Positions 1 to 6,825 are shown, counted from the stretch's first letter. The stretch: DNA of 6,825 bases from Prosthecobacter sp. (GCA_025869455.1 JAOZVT010000703.1:1-6825), one strand, 5' to 3'. A program made the numbers and translations. The notes: generated from the sequence alone by a model not told the origin.

Positions 1-221
1 TAAACTCATAAAAGAAAGCATCTTATAGAGCGTCAGATAATCGTAACCGAGCCATTGTCCAACCGAAAATAGGGCCGCTTTAAAATGCGTTAGAATCCAC
101 TCATCTGAATGGAGATCTACGCAGCAACTCCGGTCCAAGTGTTGCGGAAGCGATGACCGCGAAGCTCCATTCGTATTGCCTCTCGACGGACGCCAAAATG
201 GCGATACGGAAAGGCTGTTCC
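1..221. other. Non-coding leader upstream of tgt
   Basis: The first 100 bases are AT-richer than the rest of the window, and I see no convincing gene on either strand. The in-frame stretch from an ATG at 153 to the chosen tgt start encodes about 23 residues that do not resemble a Tgt N-terminus, so I treat it as untranslated. TAAAAT at 81-86 and TAGAAT at 91-96 resemble -10 boxes, but neither has a good -35 box at 16-18 bases, so no promoter is called. The TAA at positions 1-3 could be the stop of an upstream gene, but this cannot be decided from the window. Confidence 0.5.
208..214 (+). promoter_or_regulatory. Likely ribosome binding site of tgt (GGAAAGG)
   Basis: A purine-rich GGAAAGG lies 7 bases before the ATG at 222. 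It is the best Shine-Dalgarno-like sequence near the gene and supports starting Tgt at 222 rather than at the upstream in-frame ATGs at 153 or 198. The protein comparison agrees: the residues after 222 run straight into the usual Tgt N-terminal strand. Confidence 0.5.
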
Positions 222-1937
222 ATGTCTCCCTCCCGACTCGCTTTCCAGCTCGAAGCCCAGGCTACCGATTCTCGCGCCCGTGCCGCCACCTTTCACACGT
301 TGCATGGCACCGTGCGCACGCCGCTTTTCATGCCAGTGGGTACGCAGGCCACGGTGAAGGCCCAGCTTCCAGAAACCCTGCATGAGTCTGGTTCGCAAAT
401 CCTCCTAGCCAATACCTACCACCTGCTCCTGCGCCCCGGCCCGGAAGTCTTTAAGAAGATGGGCGGCATCCAGAAATTCATGAACTGGCCCGGCTCTGTC
501 CTCACCGACTCCGGCGGTTATCAGATCTTCTCCTTACCGCATTCCCGCTCCATGACGGAAGCTGGCGCGGTCTTCCAAAGTTATGTGGATGGTCAGCGCA
601 TCCTCCTCAGTCCTGAACTAAGCATTCAGACACAGATGGCCATTGGCAGTGACATCATGATGGTGCTGGATCAATGCATCCCCTCTACCGCAGATGAAGC
701 CGCTGCCCGCACGGCCCTTCAGGTCACCCAACGCTGGGCCGTACGCAGCTTAGCTGCACGGGAGGACTCACCGCAATCCATGTTCGCCATTGTCCAGGGC
801 GCTCTTTATCCGCATCTACGGCGGGAAAGTGCAGAAGGCCTCATGCAGCTTCCCTTTGACGGCTTCGCCATTGGCGGGCTGGCCGTAGGAGAAGACAAGG
901 CCGAACGTGAAGACACCTGCGAGCTCACCGCCTGCCTGCTGCCAGAAGATCGCCCGCGTTACCTCATGGGTGTGGGCACCCCGCTTGACATTCTGGAGGC
1001 CGTGCATCGTGGCGTGGACATGTTTGACTGCATCATTCCCACGCAGGTGGCCAAACGCGGCTCCGTCTTCACCTCTCGTGGCATCGTTCAGCTTCGCCGC
1101 ACCGTGTATAAATTCTCTGAGGATAAGCTGGACCCCAACTGCACCTGCCCAGTCTGCGCCAAGTATTCACGCGCTTACCTCCACCACCTGACCAAAACGC
1201 AGGAGCCTCTGGGCTGGCAGCTCATGGGACAGCATAACATTCATTTCTACCACCAGCTCATGCGCGAGATCCGCCAGAGCATCTTGGAAGATCGCTTCCT
1301 GCCGCTGTATCAGGAGAAGCGCCAGATCCTGCAAGTGGAAGACATAGATCATCCTATCACCACCACCAAGCCGCCCGTCATCAGTCCCGATCACGCGCAG
1401 TGCGTCGGTGACTATGAACTCAGCCTCACGCCTGGTGAACCTCCACGCATTTTCCACATCACCACCGGCCTAACCATTGATACCGATGTCACAACGCCCG
1501 CCTGGAATGAGGAAGCCCAGCTCGCGCAGCATCTCCGGTTACCCTCAGGCGTTTCACCCAAAGAGGCCACGCCACTCATCCTTTGGGACATTGGGCTAGG
1601 AGCCGCCGCCCCTGCCCTGGCCGCCATCCTTACCTATGAAGAGGAATTCAACAAAGGCCCCGTGCGCCCGCTGCAGATCATCAGCCTAACCAATGATCTA
1701 TCACCCCTCAAGCTCGCACTGAGTCACAAAAAGCACTTCCCCTACCTCCGCCACGGCGCGGCGGATACCCTGATTCGCCGCAACACCTGGACCTCACGCT
1801 ACTGCACAGGTCTCACCTGGACACTCATCGAAGGCCCCTTGGCCGAAACCCTGCCACAAGCCCCCGGCCCACCCGAAATCACCTTTCACCAGCCCCTCCC
1901 CGGCATGGAAGTTCCTCAAGGCGTGCCAGAGAGGTGA
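222..1937 (+). CDS. tgt: Queuine/preQ1 tRNA-ribosyltransferase (Tgt) with a C-terminal MnmC-like extension
   Basis: This cytoplasmic enzyme exchanges guanine-34 in tRNAs with GUN anticodons (Asp, Asn, His, Tyr) for preQ1, a step in queuosine formation. Numbering is from the start at 222 (571 residues). Visible landmarks are MPVGTQATVKA near the N-terminus, TDSGGYQIFS with D96, LDQC with D150 and C152, IVQG with Q192, and GGLAVGE with G219, L220 and E224. The catalytic nucleophile is D269 in MFDCIIPTQ, and the zinc ligands are C307, C309, C312 and H338. These match the known Tgt active site, and cysteine at 152 is the usual bacterial preQ1-type residue. The core ends near residue 366, the normal family length. 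About 200 further residues follow: a linker, then from about 398 a module resembling the SAM-binding part of MnmC/DUF752. The Tgt identity is secure; the extension is much less so. An in-frame ATG at 153 is a less likely start. No queuosine biosynthesis gene lies nearby. Confidence 0.95.
   Translation: MSPSRLAFQLEAQATDSRARAATFHTLHGTVRTPLFMPVGTQATVKAQLPETLHESGSQILLANTYHLLLRPGPEVFKKMGGIQKFMNWPGSVLTDSGGYQIFSLPHSRSMTEAGAVFQSYVDGQRILLSPELSIQTQMAIGSDIMMVLDQCIPSTADEAAARTALQVTQRWAVRSLAAREDSPQSMFAIVQGALYPHLRRESAEGLMQLPFDGFAIGGLAVGEDKAEREDTCELTACLLPEDRPRYLMGVGTPLDILEAVHRGVDMFDCIIPTQVAKRGSVFTSRGIVQLRRTVYKFSEDKLDPNCTCPVCAKYSRAYLHHLTKTQEPLGWQLMGQHNIHFYHQLMREIRQSILEDRFLPLYQEKRQILQVEDIDHPITTTKPPVISPDHAQCVGDYELSLTPGEPPRIFHITTGLTIDTDVTTPAWNEEAQLAQHLRLPSGVSPKEATPLILWDIGLGAAAPALAAILTYEEEFNKGPVRPLQIISLTNDLSPLKLALSHKKHFPYLRHGAADTLIRRNTWTSRYCTGLTWTLIEGPLAETLPQAPGPPEITFHQPLPGMEVPQGVPER
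1413..1937 (+). other. Degenerate or truncated MnmC/DUF752-like methyltransferase module in Tgt
   Basis: This covers Tgt residues 398-571. It opens with YELSLTPGEPPRIFHITTG, which resembles the N-terminal hairpin of MnmC/DUF752 proteins. LWDIGLGAAAPALAAI follows, a good match to the glycine-rich SAM-binding motif I, with D456, G458 and G460. Next come a strand and helix, PLQIISLTNDLSPLKLALSH, where this family usually has its second SAM-contacting acidic residue, and WTLIEGPLAETLPQ, which resembles the LHLGDALETLP segment. The DPFSP-type catalytic strand and the last strands of the fold are absent: the frame ends after a proline-rich tail. I infer a vestigial or non-catalytic module, or a gene broken by a frameshift. 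The homology is judged by eye only. Confidence 0.5.
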
Positions 1938-1990
1938 GGTCAAAGAGTCAAGGCAACCGCACGCGCAGAGTCTCAAAGTCCCCCCTTCCC

Positions 1991-2024
1991 ATCCTGTTAA
2001 TCCTGCAATCTTGTTAATCCTGTA
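1991..2024. repeat. Two-copy 17-bp imperfect tandem repeat
   Basis: Unit 1 (1991-2007) is ATCCTGTTAATCCTGCA and unit 2 (2008-2024) is ATCTTGTTAATCCTGTA; they match at 15 of 17 positions. Each unit contains two related half-units of the form ATCYTG, giving an inner period of 8-9 bases. An A-tract (2024-2030) follows directly. The array sits between the end of tgt and the cytochrome gene. Similar TTAATCCTGT strings recur between genes in some environmental bacterial genomes as far as I recall, but I cannot verify this here. No function can be read from the sequence. Confidence 0.7.
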
Positions 2025-2108
2025 AAAAAAGCCCCGCCGCCCTCACCATGCCTGAATAATCCAAAGGTAGAGCACGCACACTAGGTGGCCAGTGGCGTTA
2101 TTTAAGAC

Positions 2109-5100
2109 ATGGTATTGTCCATGTCGGTTCGTTTCATCGCCTTGCTTGCTGTTTTTTTGTCGCTCCCGCTGCACAGCGCGGAACCCATCAAATTCAGCCG
2201 TGATGTGCTGCCCATCCTTTCGGATAACTGCCTCAGTTGCCACGGCCAAGACGAGTCCCACCGCAAAGCCGACCTACGCCTAGACACCCAAGAAGGTGCG
2301 CTAGCCGCCCTCAAACCTGGCCATCCAGAAACCAGCGACCTCCTCGCCCGCATCATCACGGAGGATGTGGATGATTTGATGCCGCCGCCAAAATCCAACA
2401 AGCCGCGCCTTACCCCAGACCAAGTCAGCATCCTCCGCCAGTGGATTGCCGAAGGTGCCGTTTGGGGAAAACACTGGGCCTTTGAAAAGCCCGTCAAATC
2501 CCCCGCTCAGGGCAATCCGGTGGACTTCTTTATGCAGGCCAAACTCGCTAAAGAAGGCCTCACGCTTAACCACGAAGCACCCGCACACACCCTCAGTCGT
2601 CGCCTTTCCTTTGACCTCACCGGCTTGCCACCGACACCGGAGGAAGTCGCCTCATTTGAGCACGCTTCCTATGAGTCCCAGGTCGTCCGACTTTTAGCAT
2701 CTCCCCACTTTGGCGAGCGCATGGCCATGTGGTGGTTGGATACTGCGCGTTATGCGGATACGGATGGCTTTCAGCAAGATGGCAGCCGTACCAACTGGCC
2801 CTGGCGCGATTACGTGGTGGATTCCTTCAACGCTAACAAACCCTACGACCAGTTCACGCTGGAGCAGTTTGCCGGAGACCTAATACCTAACGCCACCGCC
2901 GAACAAAAAGTAGCGACGTGTTTTCATCGCAACCACATGACCAATGGCGAAGGTGGACGCGACAAGGAAGAGTCCCGCATTGATTACGTCATTGATCGGG
3001 TCAACACCACCGGCACCGTCTGGATGGGGCTCACACTCGGCTGCACCCAATGTCATTCGCATAAGTTCGATCCCATCTCCCATGCGGATTACTACAGCCT
3101 CTCCGCCTTCTTCAACAGCATCGCAGAAGACGGTTCCTCTGGCAACAAAGCCAAGCCCTACTTCAGCTATCAGTCCCCCTATGCCCAGCGGGCTGTGACG
3201 GAGGCACAACTGCTGGTGAACGAGCGTACGCCCATCGAGAAGTCCGCCCGCCAAGCTGCAGAAAAGCCTTTCCAACAATGGCTAAGCCAACGCCATGCCG
3301 AAGTGACCCAAGGTTTCTCCGCCTGGCACATCCTGCATGGCAAAGTGGAATCCCAAGAAGGCACCCTCCTCCATCAGGAAAAAGACGGCAGCGTGCAAGC
3401 CAGCGGGCCTAACAAAAAACAAGACGACTACCGCCTCATTGCGCCCATCAAACTCAGGCATATCACGGGCCTGAAACTGGAGGTCATGCCACATGCCTCC
3501 CATACAAACGGAGGACTCTCCCAGGGGGCCTCGGGCGAATTCATCCTCACAGACATCAAGGTACAGGTGCGCAGCCGCAGCAGCTCTCAAGTACGTGACA
3601 TTGCCGTTAACAGTGCCGTGGCGGATGCAGAGATGAAAGCCGCCAAAGCCCGCGAATACGGCGGTGTACTCGGCGTGCTGGATGACGATCCCCGCAATGG
3701 CTGGACCACCAAAGGCTCCCCTCAGAATCAACCTCATGTCGCCGTCTTTGCCCTAGCCAAACCGCTGACGCTGGAAGCCGATGAAGAACTCGTCTTCGAA
3801 CTCCGCCACCGCTCCACGGAGGGCGATGCCAACATTGGCCGCTTCCGCCTTTCCTTCACGGATCAACCCGGCCCTGCCGTCCACAGCTTGGACACCGCTC
3901 CACTGGAACAACTGGCCAATGCCAAATTGAGCGACCTATCAAAGCTGGACACCCAACTGCGTGAACGCCTCTTTGAGCAATTCCTTCAAGACTACGATCC
4001 CTATCAAATCGCCAAAGCCTCCCTGGAGCGCGCCGTGGCTCAACTCAAAGAAGTCACCGCCGCCGCAGGCAAACTCAATGTCACCGTCCTGGCCGAACAA
4101 GCTAAACCGCGCGAAACACACATCTTGTTACGCGGCGTTTGGGATAAGAAAGGAGACATCGTCACTCAAGACGTGCCCGCCGCCATTGCCCCCTGGCCAA
4201 AGGATCAGCCTCGCAATCGGTTAGGCCTCGCCCACTGGATCACCTCCGAGGACAATCCGCTCACCGCCCGCGTTTTTGTCAATCACATGTGGCAGATGTT
4301 CTTTGGTGCTGGCTTGGTCCGCACGCCCGATGACTTCGGCCTGCAAGGCCAGCGTCCCACACATCCCGAGTTACTCGACTGGCTCGCCGTAGATTTCATG
4401 GAGCATAGCTGGGACATCAAGCACCTGATCACCCGCATCGTCACCAGTGCCACCTATCGTCAAGACTCAGCCGCCAGTGCAGACCTCATCGCTCGCGATC
4501 CCTCGAACCTCCTCCTCGCTCGTGGCCCACGTTTCCGGCTGCCTAGCTGGATGATTCGTGATGCGGCCCTCACCTCCTCAAGCTTGCTCAACCCTGCCCT
4601 GGGTGGCCCTCCCGTGCGTCCCTACCAGCCACCCGGTGTTTGGGAAGAAATCTTCATGGGCCGCTTCACCTATGAGCCGAGCGAAGGTGCCGCCCAGTAT
4701 CGCCGCACCCTCTATGCCTTCTGGCGGCGCAGCATCGCCCCCACCTTCCTCTTCGATAGCGCCCAACGCCGCGTCTGTGAGGTCAGCATGACCCGCACCA
4801 ACACCCCTTTGCAGGCTCTAACCCTGCTCAATGACGCCACCATGATGGAAGCCAGCGCCGCCCTGGCCGAACAAATGATGCAACAATCCAAATCGGAAAC
4901 GGATCGCCTACACTACCTCACCCAGCGCATCCTTTCCCGCCAAGCTACCCCCCAGGAACTCACCGTCCTGCAGAACCAACTGGACCTCGCCCTTCAACAC
5001 TATCGCACCCATCCCGAAGACGCCCAAAAATACCTCCAAAAGCCAATCGCATCGCCCGACCTCCCTGACCTCGCCGCGCATACCTTAATCGCCAGCCTCG

Positions 5101-5135
5101 TCCTGAATCTCGATGAAGCCATCACCCATGAATAA
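2109..5135 (+). CDS. Planctomycete-type exported cytochrome, PSCyt1-DUF1549-DUF1553
   Basis: This 1008-residue protein is probably a haem-bearing exported redox protein; the family's substrate is not established to my knowledge. A Sec-type signal with a hydrophobic core at residues 9-21 ends near A24. A PSCyt1 cytochrome c domain follows, with haem motif CLSCH at 41-45 and likely axial methionine M91 in LMPPPK. DUF1549 spans about 137-345, with RRLSFDLTGLPPTPEE, WWLDTARYADTDGFQQD near 208, and a second haem-type motif CTQCH at 312-316. A mostly beta-strand region at about 402-590 and a helical stretch at about 599-656 separate this from DUF1553 at about 700-960, with NPLTARVFVNHMW and MTRTNTPLQALTLLND. 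Length and order are typical, and the gene looks intact. No clear Shine-Dalgarno precedes the ATG at 2109; the ATG at 2121 is an equally possible start that keeps the signal peptide. The end overlaps the DUF1501 gene, implying one operon. Confidence 0.93.
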   Translation: MVLSMSVRFIALLAVFLSLPLHSAEPIKFSRDVLPILSDNCLSCHGQDESHRKADLRLDTQEGALAALKPGHPETSDLLARIITEDVDDLMPPPKSNKPRLTPDQVSILRQWIAEGAVWGKHWAFEKPVKSPAQGNPVDFFMQAKLAKEGLTLNHEAPAHTLSRRLSFDLTGLPPTPEEVASFEHASYESQVVRLLASPHFGERMAMWWLDTARYADTDGFQQDGSRTNWPWRDYVVDSFNANKPYDQFTLEQFAGDLIPNATAEQKVATCFHRNHMTNGEGGRDKEESRIDYVIDRVNTTGTVWMGLTLGCTQCHSHKFDPISHADYYSLSAFFNSIAEDGSSGNKAKPYFSYQSPYAQRAVTEAQLLVNERTPIEKSARQAAEKPFQQWLSQRHAEVTQGFSAWHILHGKVESQEGTLLHQEKDGSVQASGPNKKQDDYRLIAPIKLRHITGLKLEVMPHASHTNGGLSQGASGEFILTDIKVQVRSRSSSQVRDIAVNSAVADAEMKAAKAREYGGVLGVLDDDPRNGWTTKGSPQNQPHVAVFALAKPLTLEADEELVFELRHRSTEGDANIGRFRLSFTDQPGPAVHSLDTAPLEQLANAKLSDLSKLDTQLRERLFEQFLQDYDPYQIAKASLERAVAQLKEVTAAAGKLNVTVLAEQAKPRETHILLRGVWDKKGDIVTQDVPAAIAPWPKDQPRNRLGLAHWITSEDNPLTARVFVNHMWQMFFGAGLVRTPDDFGLQGQRPTHPELLDWLAVDFMEHSWDIKHLITRIVTSATYRQDSAASADLIARDPSNLLLARGPRFRLPSWMIRDAALTSSSLLNPALGGPPVRPYQPPGVWEEIFMGRFTYEPSEGAAQYRRTLYAFWRRSIAPTFLFDSAQRRVCEVSMTRTNTPLQALTLLNDATMMEASAALAEQMMQQSKSETDRLHYLTQRILSRQATPQELTVLQNQLDLALQHYRTHPEDAQKYLQKPIASPDLPDLAAHTLIASLVLNLDEAITHE

Positions 5136-6567
5136 CTCTTCCCTGCACACCACCCGCCGTTATTTTCTGGGCCAGTGCACTGGCGTGTCCGTCGGCTCCA
5201 TGGCACTATCCACCTTGTTAGGCCAAGCAGGTGCAGCAGAGTCTAACATCCTGGGACTGCCCGGCCTGCCGCACTTTGCGCCCAAGGCGAAGCGCGTCAT
5301 CTTCCTCACCCAGTCCGGCGGCCCATCCCAGCTGGAGCTTTATGATCACAAGCCCGGCCTCATGAAATGGGCAGGCACGGAGCTACCGGAATCCGTCCGC
5401 CAGGGCCAGCGGCTGACCACGATGACGGCTAACCAAAAGCAGCTCATCCTGCCCGGCATCACCAAGTTTTCCAAGCATGGGCAAAGCGGAGCCACCATCA
5501 GCGAATGGCTGCCGCATCTGGGTGAAGTGGCGGATGATCTCTGCTTCATCAAGTCCATGACCACGGACCAGATCAATCATGCGCCAGCGATGACTCAGTT
5601 CCTCACAGGCAATCAGATCCCAGGCCGCCCCAGCATGGGCGCGTGGATCAGCTACGGCCTCGGCAGCGTGAATCGTAATCTGCCAGATTACCTTGTCCTC
5701 ATCTCAAAAATGCAGCGTCCCAGCGACCAGCCGCTCTATGATCACTACTGGGGCAGCGGTTTCCTTCCCTCTCGTTATCAGGGGGTCAAACTGCGCAATT
5801 CAAAAGACCCGGTTCTTTACTTGAACGATCCCGAAGGCCTCCCCCGTCATCTTCGCCGTAGCATGTTGGATGGTCTCTCGGAGATGAATCAGATGCGTTT
5901 TGCGCAAACCAACGATGCAGAAATCACCACACGCATCCGCCAATACGAAATGGCCTATCGCATGCAGGCCAGCGTGCCAGACCTCACGGATCTGAGCGAA
6001 GAACCCGAGTCCGTCTTTGAACTCTACGGTCCCGACTCCCGCCGCGCAGGCAGCTACGCAGCGAACTGCATCCTCGCGCGTCGCTTGGCAGAACGCGGCG
6101 TCCGTTTCATCCAGCTTTTCCATCCCGACTGGGATCATCACAGCCGCCTGCCGAGTTGGTGTACAGCCCGTTGTCGTGATACCGATCAACCCAGCGCCGC
6201 CTTGATCAAGGACCTCAAACAACGCGGTCTCTTGGACGAAACACTCGTCATTTGGGGCGGTGAATTTGGGCGCGGAGTTGCCGGTCAAGGCAAATGGGAC
6301 AGCCCCGAAGCTGGCCGCGACCACCACCCACGCTGCTTCACCATGTGGATGGCCGGAGGCGGCGTGAAGCCCGGCACCACTTACGGAGCCACTGATGACT
6401 TCAGTTACAACGTCACTGAAAATCCCGTCCATGTGCGCGATCTCCACGCCACGGTCATGCACCTCCTCGGCATTCATCATGACCGCTTCACCTTCCGTTC
6501 CCAAGGCCTCGACTTCCGCCTGACAGGAGTCGAAGAAGCCAAAGTCGTCAAAGGTCTGATGGCATAA
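5128..6567 (+). CDS. DUF1501 family protein with twin-arginine (Tat) signal
   Basis: This 479-residue protein belongs to DUF1501, which is placed with the alkaline phosphatase/sulfatase-like fold; no activity is proven for the group to my knowledge. The N-terminus has a Tat signal: TRRYFLG at residues 9-15, a hydrophobic stretch, then GAAE as a likely cleavage region. Family hallmarks are SGGPSQLELYDHKPG with D73, FHPDWDHH with D336, H337 and H338, DTDQPSAALIKDLKQRGLLD, WGGEFGR with E379, and GRDHHPRCF with D398, H399 and H400. The clustered Asp, Glu and His residues suggest a metal site, which is inference from the fold. The ATG at 5128 overlaps the cytochrome stop codon by 8 bases and gives the usual short segment before the arginine pair. 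An in-frame ATG at 5113 is the alternative start and adds five residues. The pairing with the upstream gene suggests shared function in the periplasm. Confidence 0.93.
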   Translation: MNNSSLHTTRRYFLGQCTGVSVGSMALSTLLGQAGAAESNILGLPGLPHFAPKAKRVIFLTQSGGPSQLELYDHKPGLMKWAGTELPESVRQGQRLTTMTANQKQLILPGITKFSKHGQSGATISEWLPHLGEVADDLCFIKSMTTDQINHAPAMTQFLTGNQIPGRPSMGAWISYGLGSVNRNLPDYLVLISKMQRPSDQPLYDHYWGSGFLPSRYQGVKLRNSKDPVLYLNDPEGLPRHLRRSMLDGLSEMNQMRFAQTNDAEITTRIRQYEMAYRMQASVPDLTDLSEEPESVFELYGPDSRRAGSYAANCILARRLAERGVRFIQLFHPDWDHHSRLPSWCTARCRDTDQPSAALIKDLKQRGLLDETLVIWGGEFGRGVAGQGKWDSPEAGRDHHPRCFTMWMAGGGVKPGTTYGATDDFSYNVTENPVHVRDLHATVMHLLGIHHDRFTFRSQGLDFRLTGVEEAKVVKGLMA

Positions 6568-6588
6568 GCAAAGGCCATCAACAGCTAG

Positions 6589-6617
6589 TTAGAAACCTCC
6601 GCACATCTCCCTAGAAT
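6589..6617 (+). promoter_or_regulatory. Weak sigma-70-like promoter candidate before the last gene
   Basis: TAGAAT at 6612-6617 fits a -10 box, and TTAGAA at 6589-6594 is a poor -35 box (three of six consensus bases) at a 17-base spacing. Transcription would start about 45 bases before the ATG at 6669. The match is weak and could be chance. I see no hairpin with a T-run terminator between the DUF1501 stop and this site, so read-through from the operon is also possible. Confidence 0.2.
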
Positions 6618-6668
6618 ATTTCGTCAGTAGTTGAACAAGCCCAGACAAAATAAGGTCATTAGTTTTCG

Positions 6669-6825
6669 ATGACATCCTCCCTCACCCTAGCCCGCGACCG
6701 CTTGCGCTCCAGCCGCAATCGTTTGCTATGGATACTGGCCAAGGGATTCCTTGTCCCGCTAGTCTGCATAGTTGCATTATATGGGATCGCCACTCTGTGT
6801 TCCACCCATGATATATGGCCTCGAC
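6669..6825 (+). CDS. Unidentified membrane-anchored protein, N-terminal part only
   Basis: An open frame of 52 codons starts at ATG 6669 and runs off the window without a stop. It begins MTSSLTLARDRLRSSRNR, a basic segment with five arginines, followed by a hydrophobic stretch at about residues 19-44 containing WILAKGFLVPLVCIVALYG. This looks like a single transmembrane anchor or an uncleaved signal with a positive, cytoplasmic N-terminus. AAGG at 6652-6655 is a possible ribosome binding site, though 13 bases from the ATG is long. I do not recognise the family. The 101-base gap from the DUF1501 stop and the possible promoter suggest a separate transcription unit. Confidence 0.5.
   Translation, partial: MTSSLTLARDRLRSSRNRLLWILAKGFLVPLVCIVALYGIATLCSTHDIWPR

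Noticed and set aside
1..21. Leftward gene starting at 21 on the - strand (MLSFMSL...)
   Set aside because: Only seven codons are visible, with no clear ribosome binding site or promoter; too little to support.
124..160. Small inverted repeats in the tgt leader (GCAAC/GTTGC and GCGG/CCGC), considered as a riboswitch or attenuator
   Set aside because: The stems are only 4-5 pairs with 9-12 base loops and show no preQ1 or other known aptamer pattern; such matches are expected by chance.
153..221. Longer Tgt N-terminus from the ATG at 153
   Set aside because: The extra residues do not resemble the Tgt family, and a better ribosome binding site lies just before 222.
2024..2043. A-tract next to GCCCCGCCGCCC as an intrinsic terminator, mainly for the - strand
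   Set aside because: The GC-rich part has no complementary arms to form a hairpin, and no - strand gene ends there.
3282..3737. Antisense open frame of 151 codons on the - strand
   Set aside because: It is fully opposite the intact cytochrome gene with no family resemblance, and is explained by base composition.
5800..6504. Antisense open frame of 234 codons on the - strand
   Set aside because: It lies wholly opposite the conserved DUF1501 gene and reads as a mirror of its codon bias. It has no recognisable motif and no ribosome binding site.

Overview
The window looks like chromosomal DNA from a Verrucomicrobiota bacterium, possibly close to Prosthecobacter or Verrucomicrobium, with Planctomycetota as the alternative. 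The grounds are a planctomycete-type cytochrome (PSCyt1-DUF1549-DUF1553) directly followed by a DUF1501 protein, a pairing characteristic of these phyla. The DNA is also moderately GC-rich, and strong Shine-Dalgarno sites are scarce. This placement is inference; no rRNA or other taxonomic marker is present. All supported genes lie on the + strand.

Layout: 1-221 is non-coding leader with a plausible ribosome binding site at 208-214. 222-1937 encodes a tRNA-guanine transglycosylase (Tgt) with all catalytic and zinc ligands. It carries an unusual C-terminal extension of about 200 residues that resembles the SAM-binding half of an MnmC/DUF752 methyltransferase, but it stops before that fold would be complete. 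1938-2108 is a gap with a two-copy, 17-bp imperfect tandem repeat. 2109-5135 encodes a 1008-residue exported protein with two CxxCH haem motifs. 5128-6567 encodes a DUF1501 protein with a twin-arginine signal and overlaps the preceding gene by 8 bases. 6568-6668 is a short gap with a weak promoter candidate. 6669-6825 is the start of an unidentified membrane-anchored protein cut by the window edge.

How the genes work together: Tgt is a cytoplasmic housekeeping enzyme of queuosine tRNA modification and has no evident link to the genes after it. The cytochrome and the DUF1501 protein form a translationally coupled pair. The first appears to go through Sec, as apocytochromes must, and the second through Tat as a folded protein. 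Together they look like an uncharacterised periplasmic or outer-compartment redox/hydrolase module. Such pairs are abundant in Planctomycetota and Verrucomicrobiota, but to my knowledge their substrate is not established. No mobile element, CRISPR array, tRNA or rRNA was seen.
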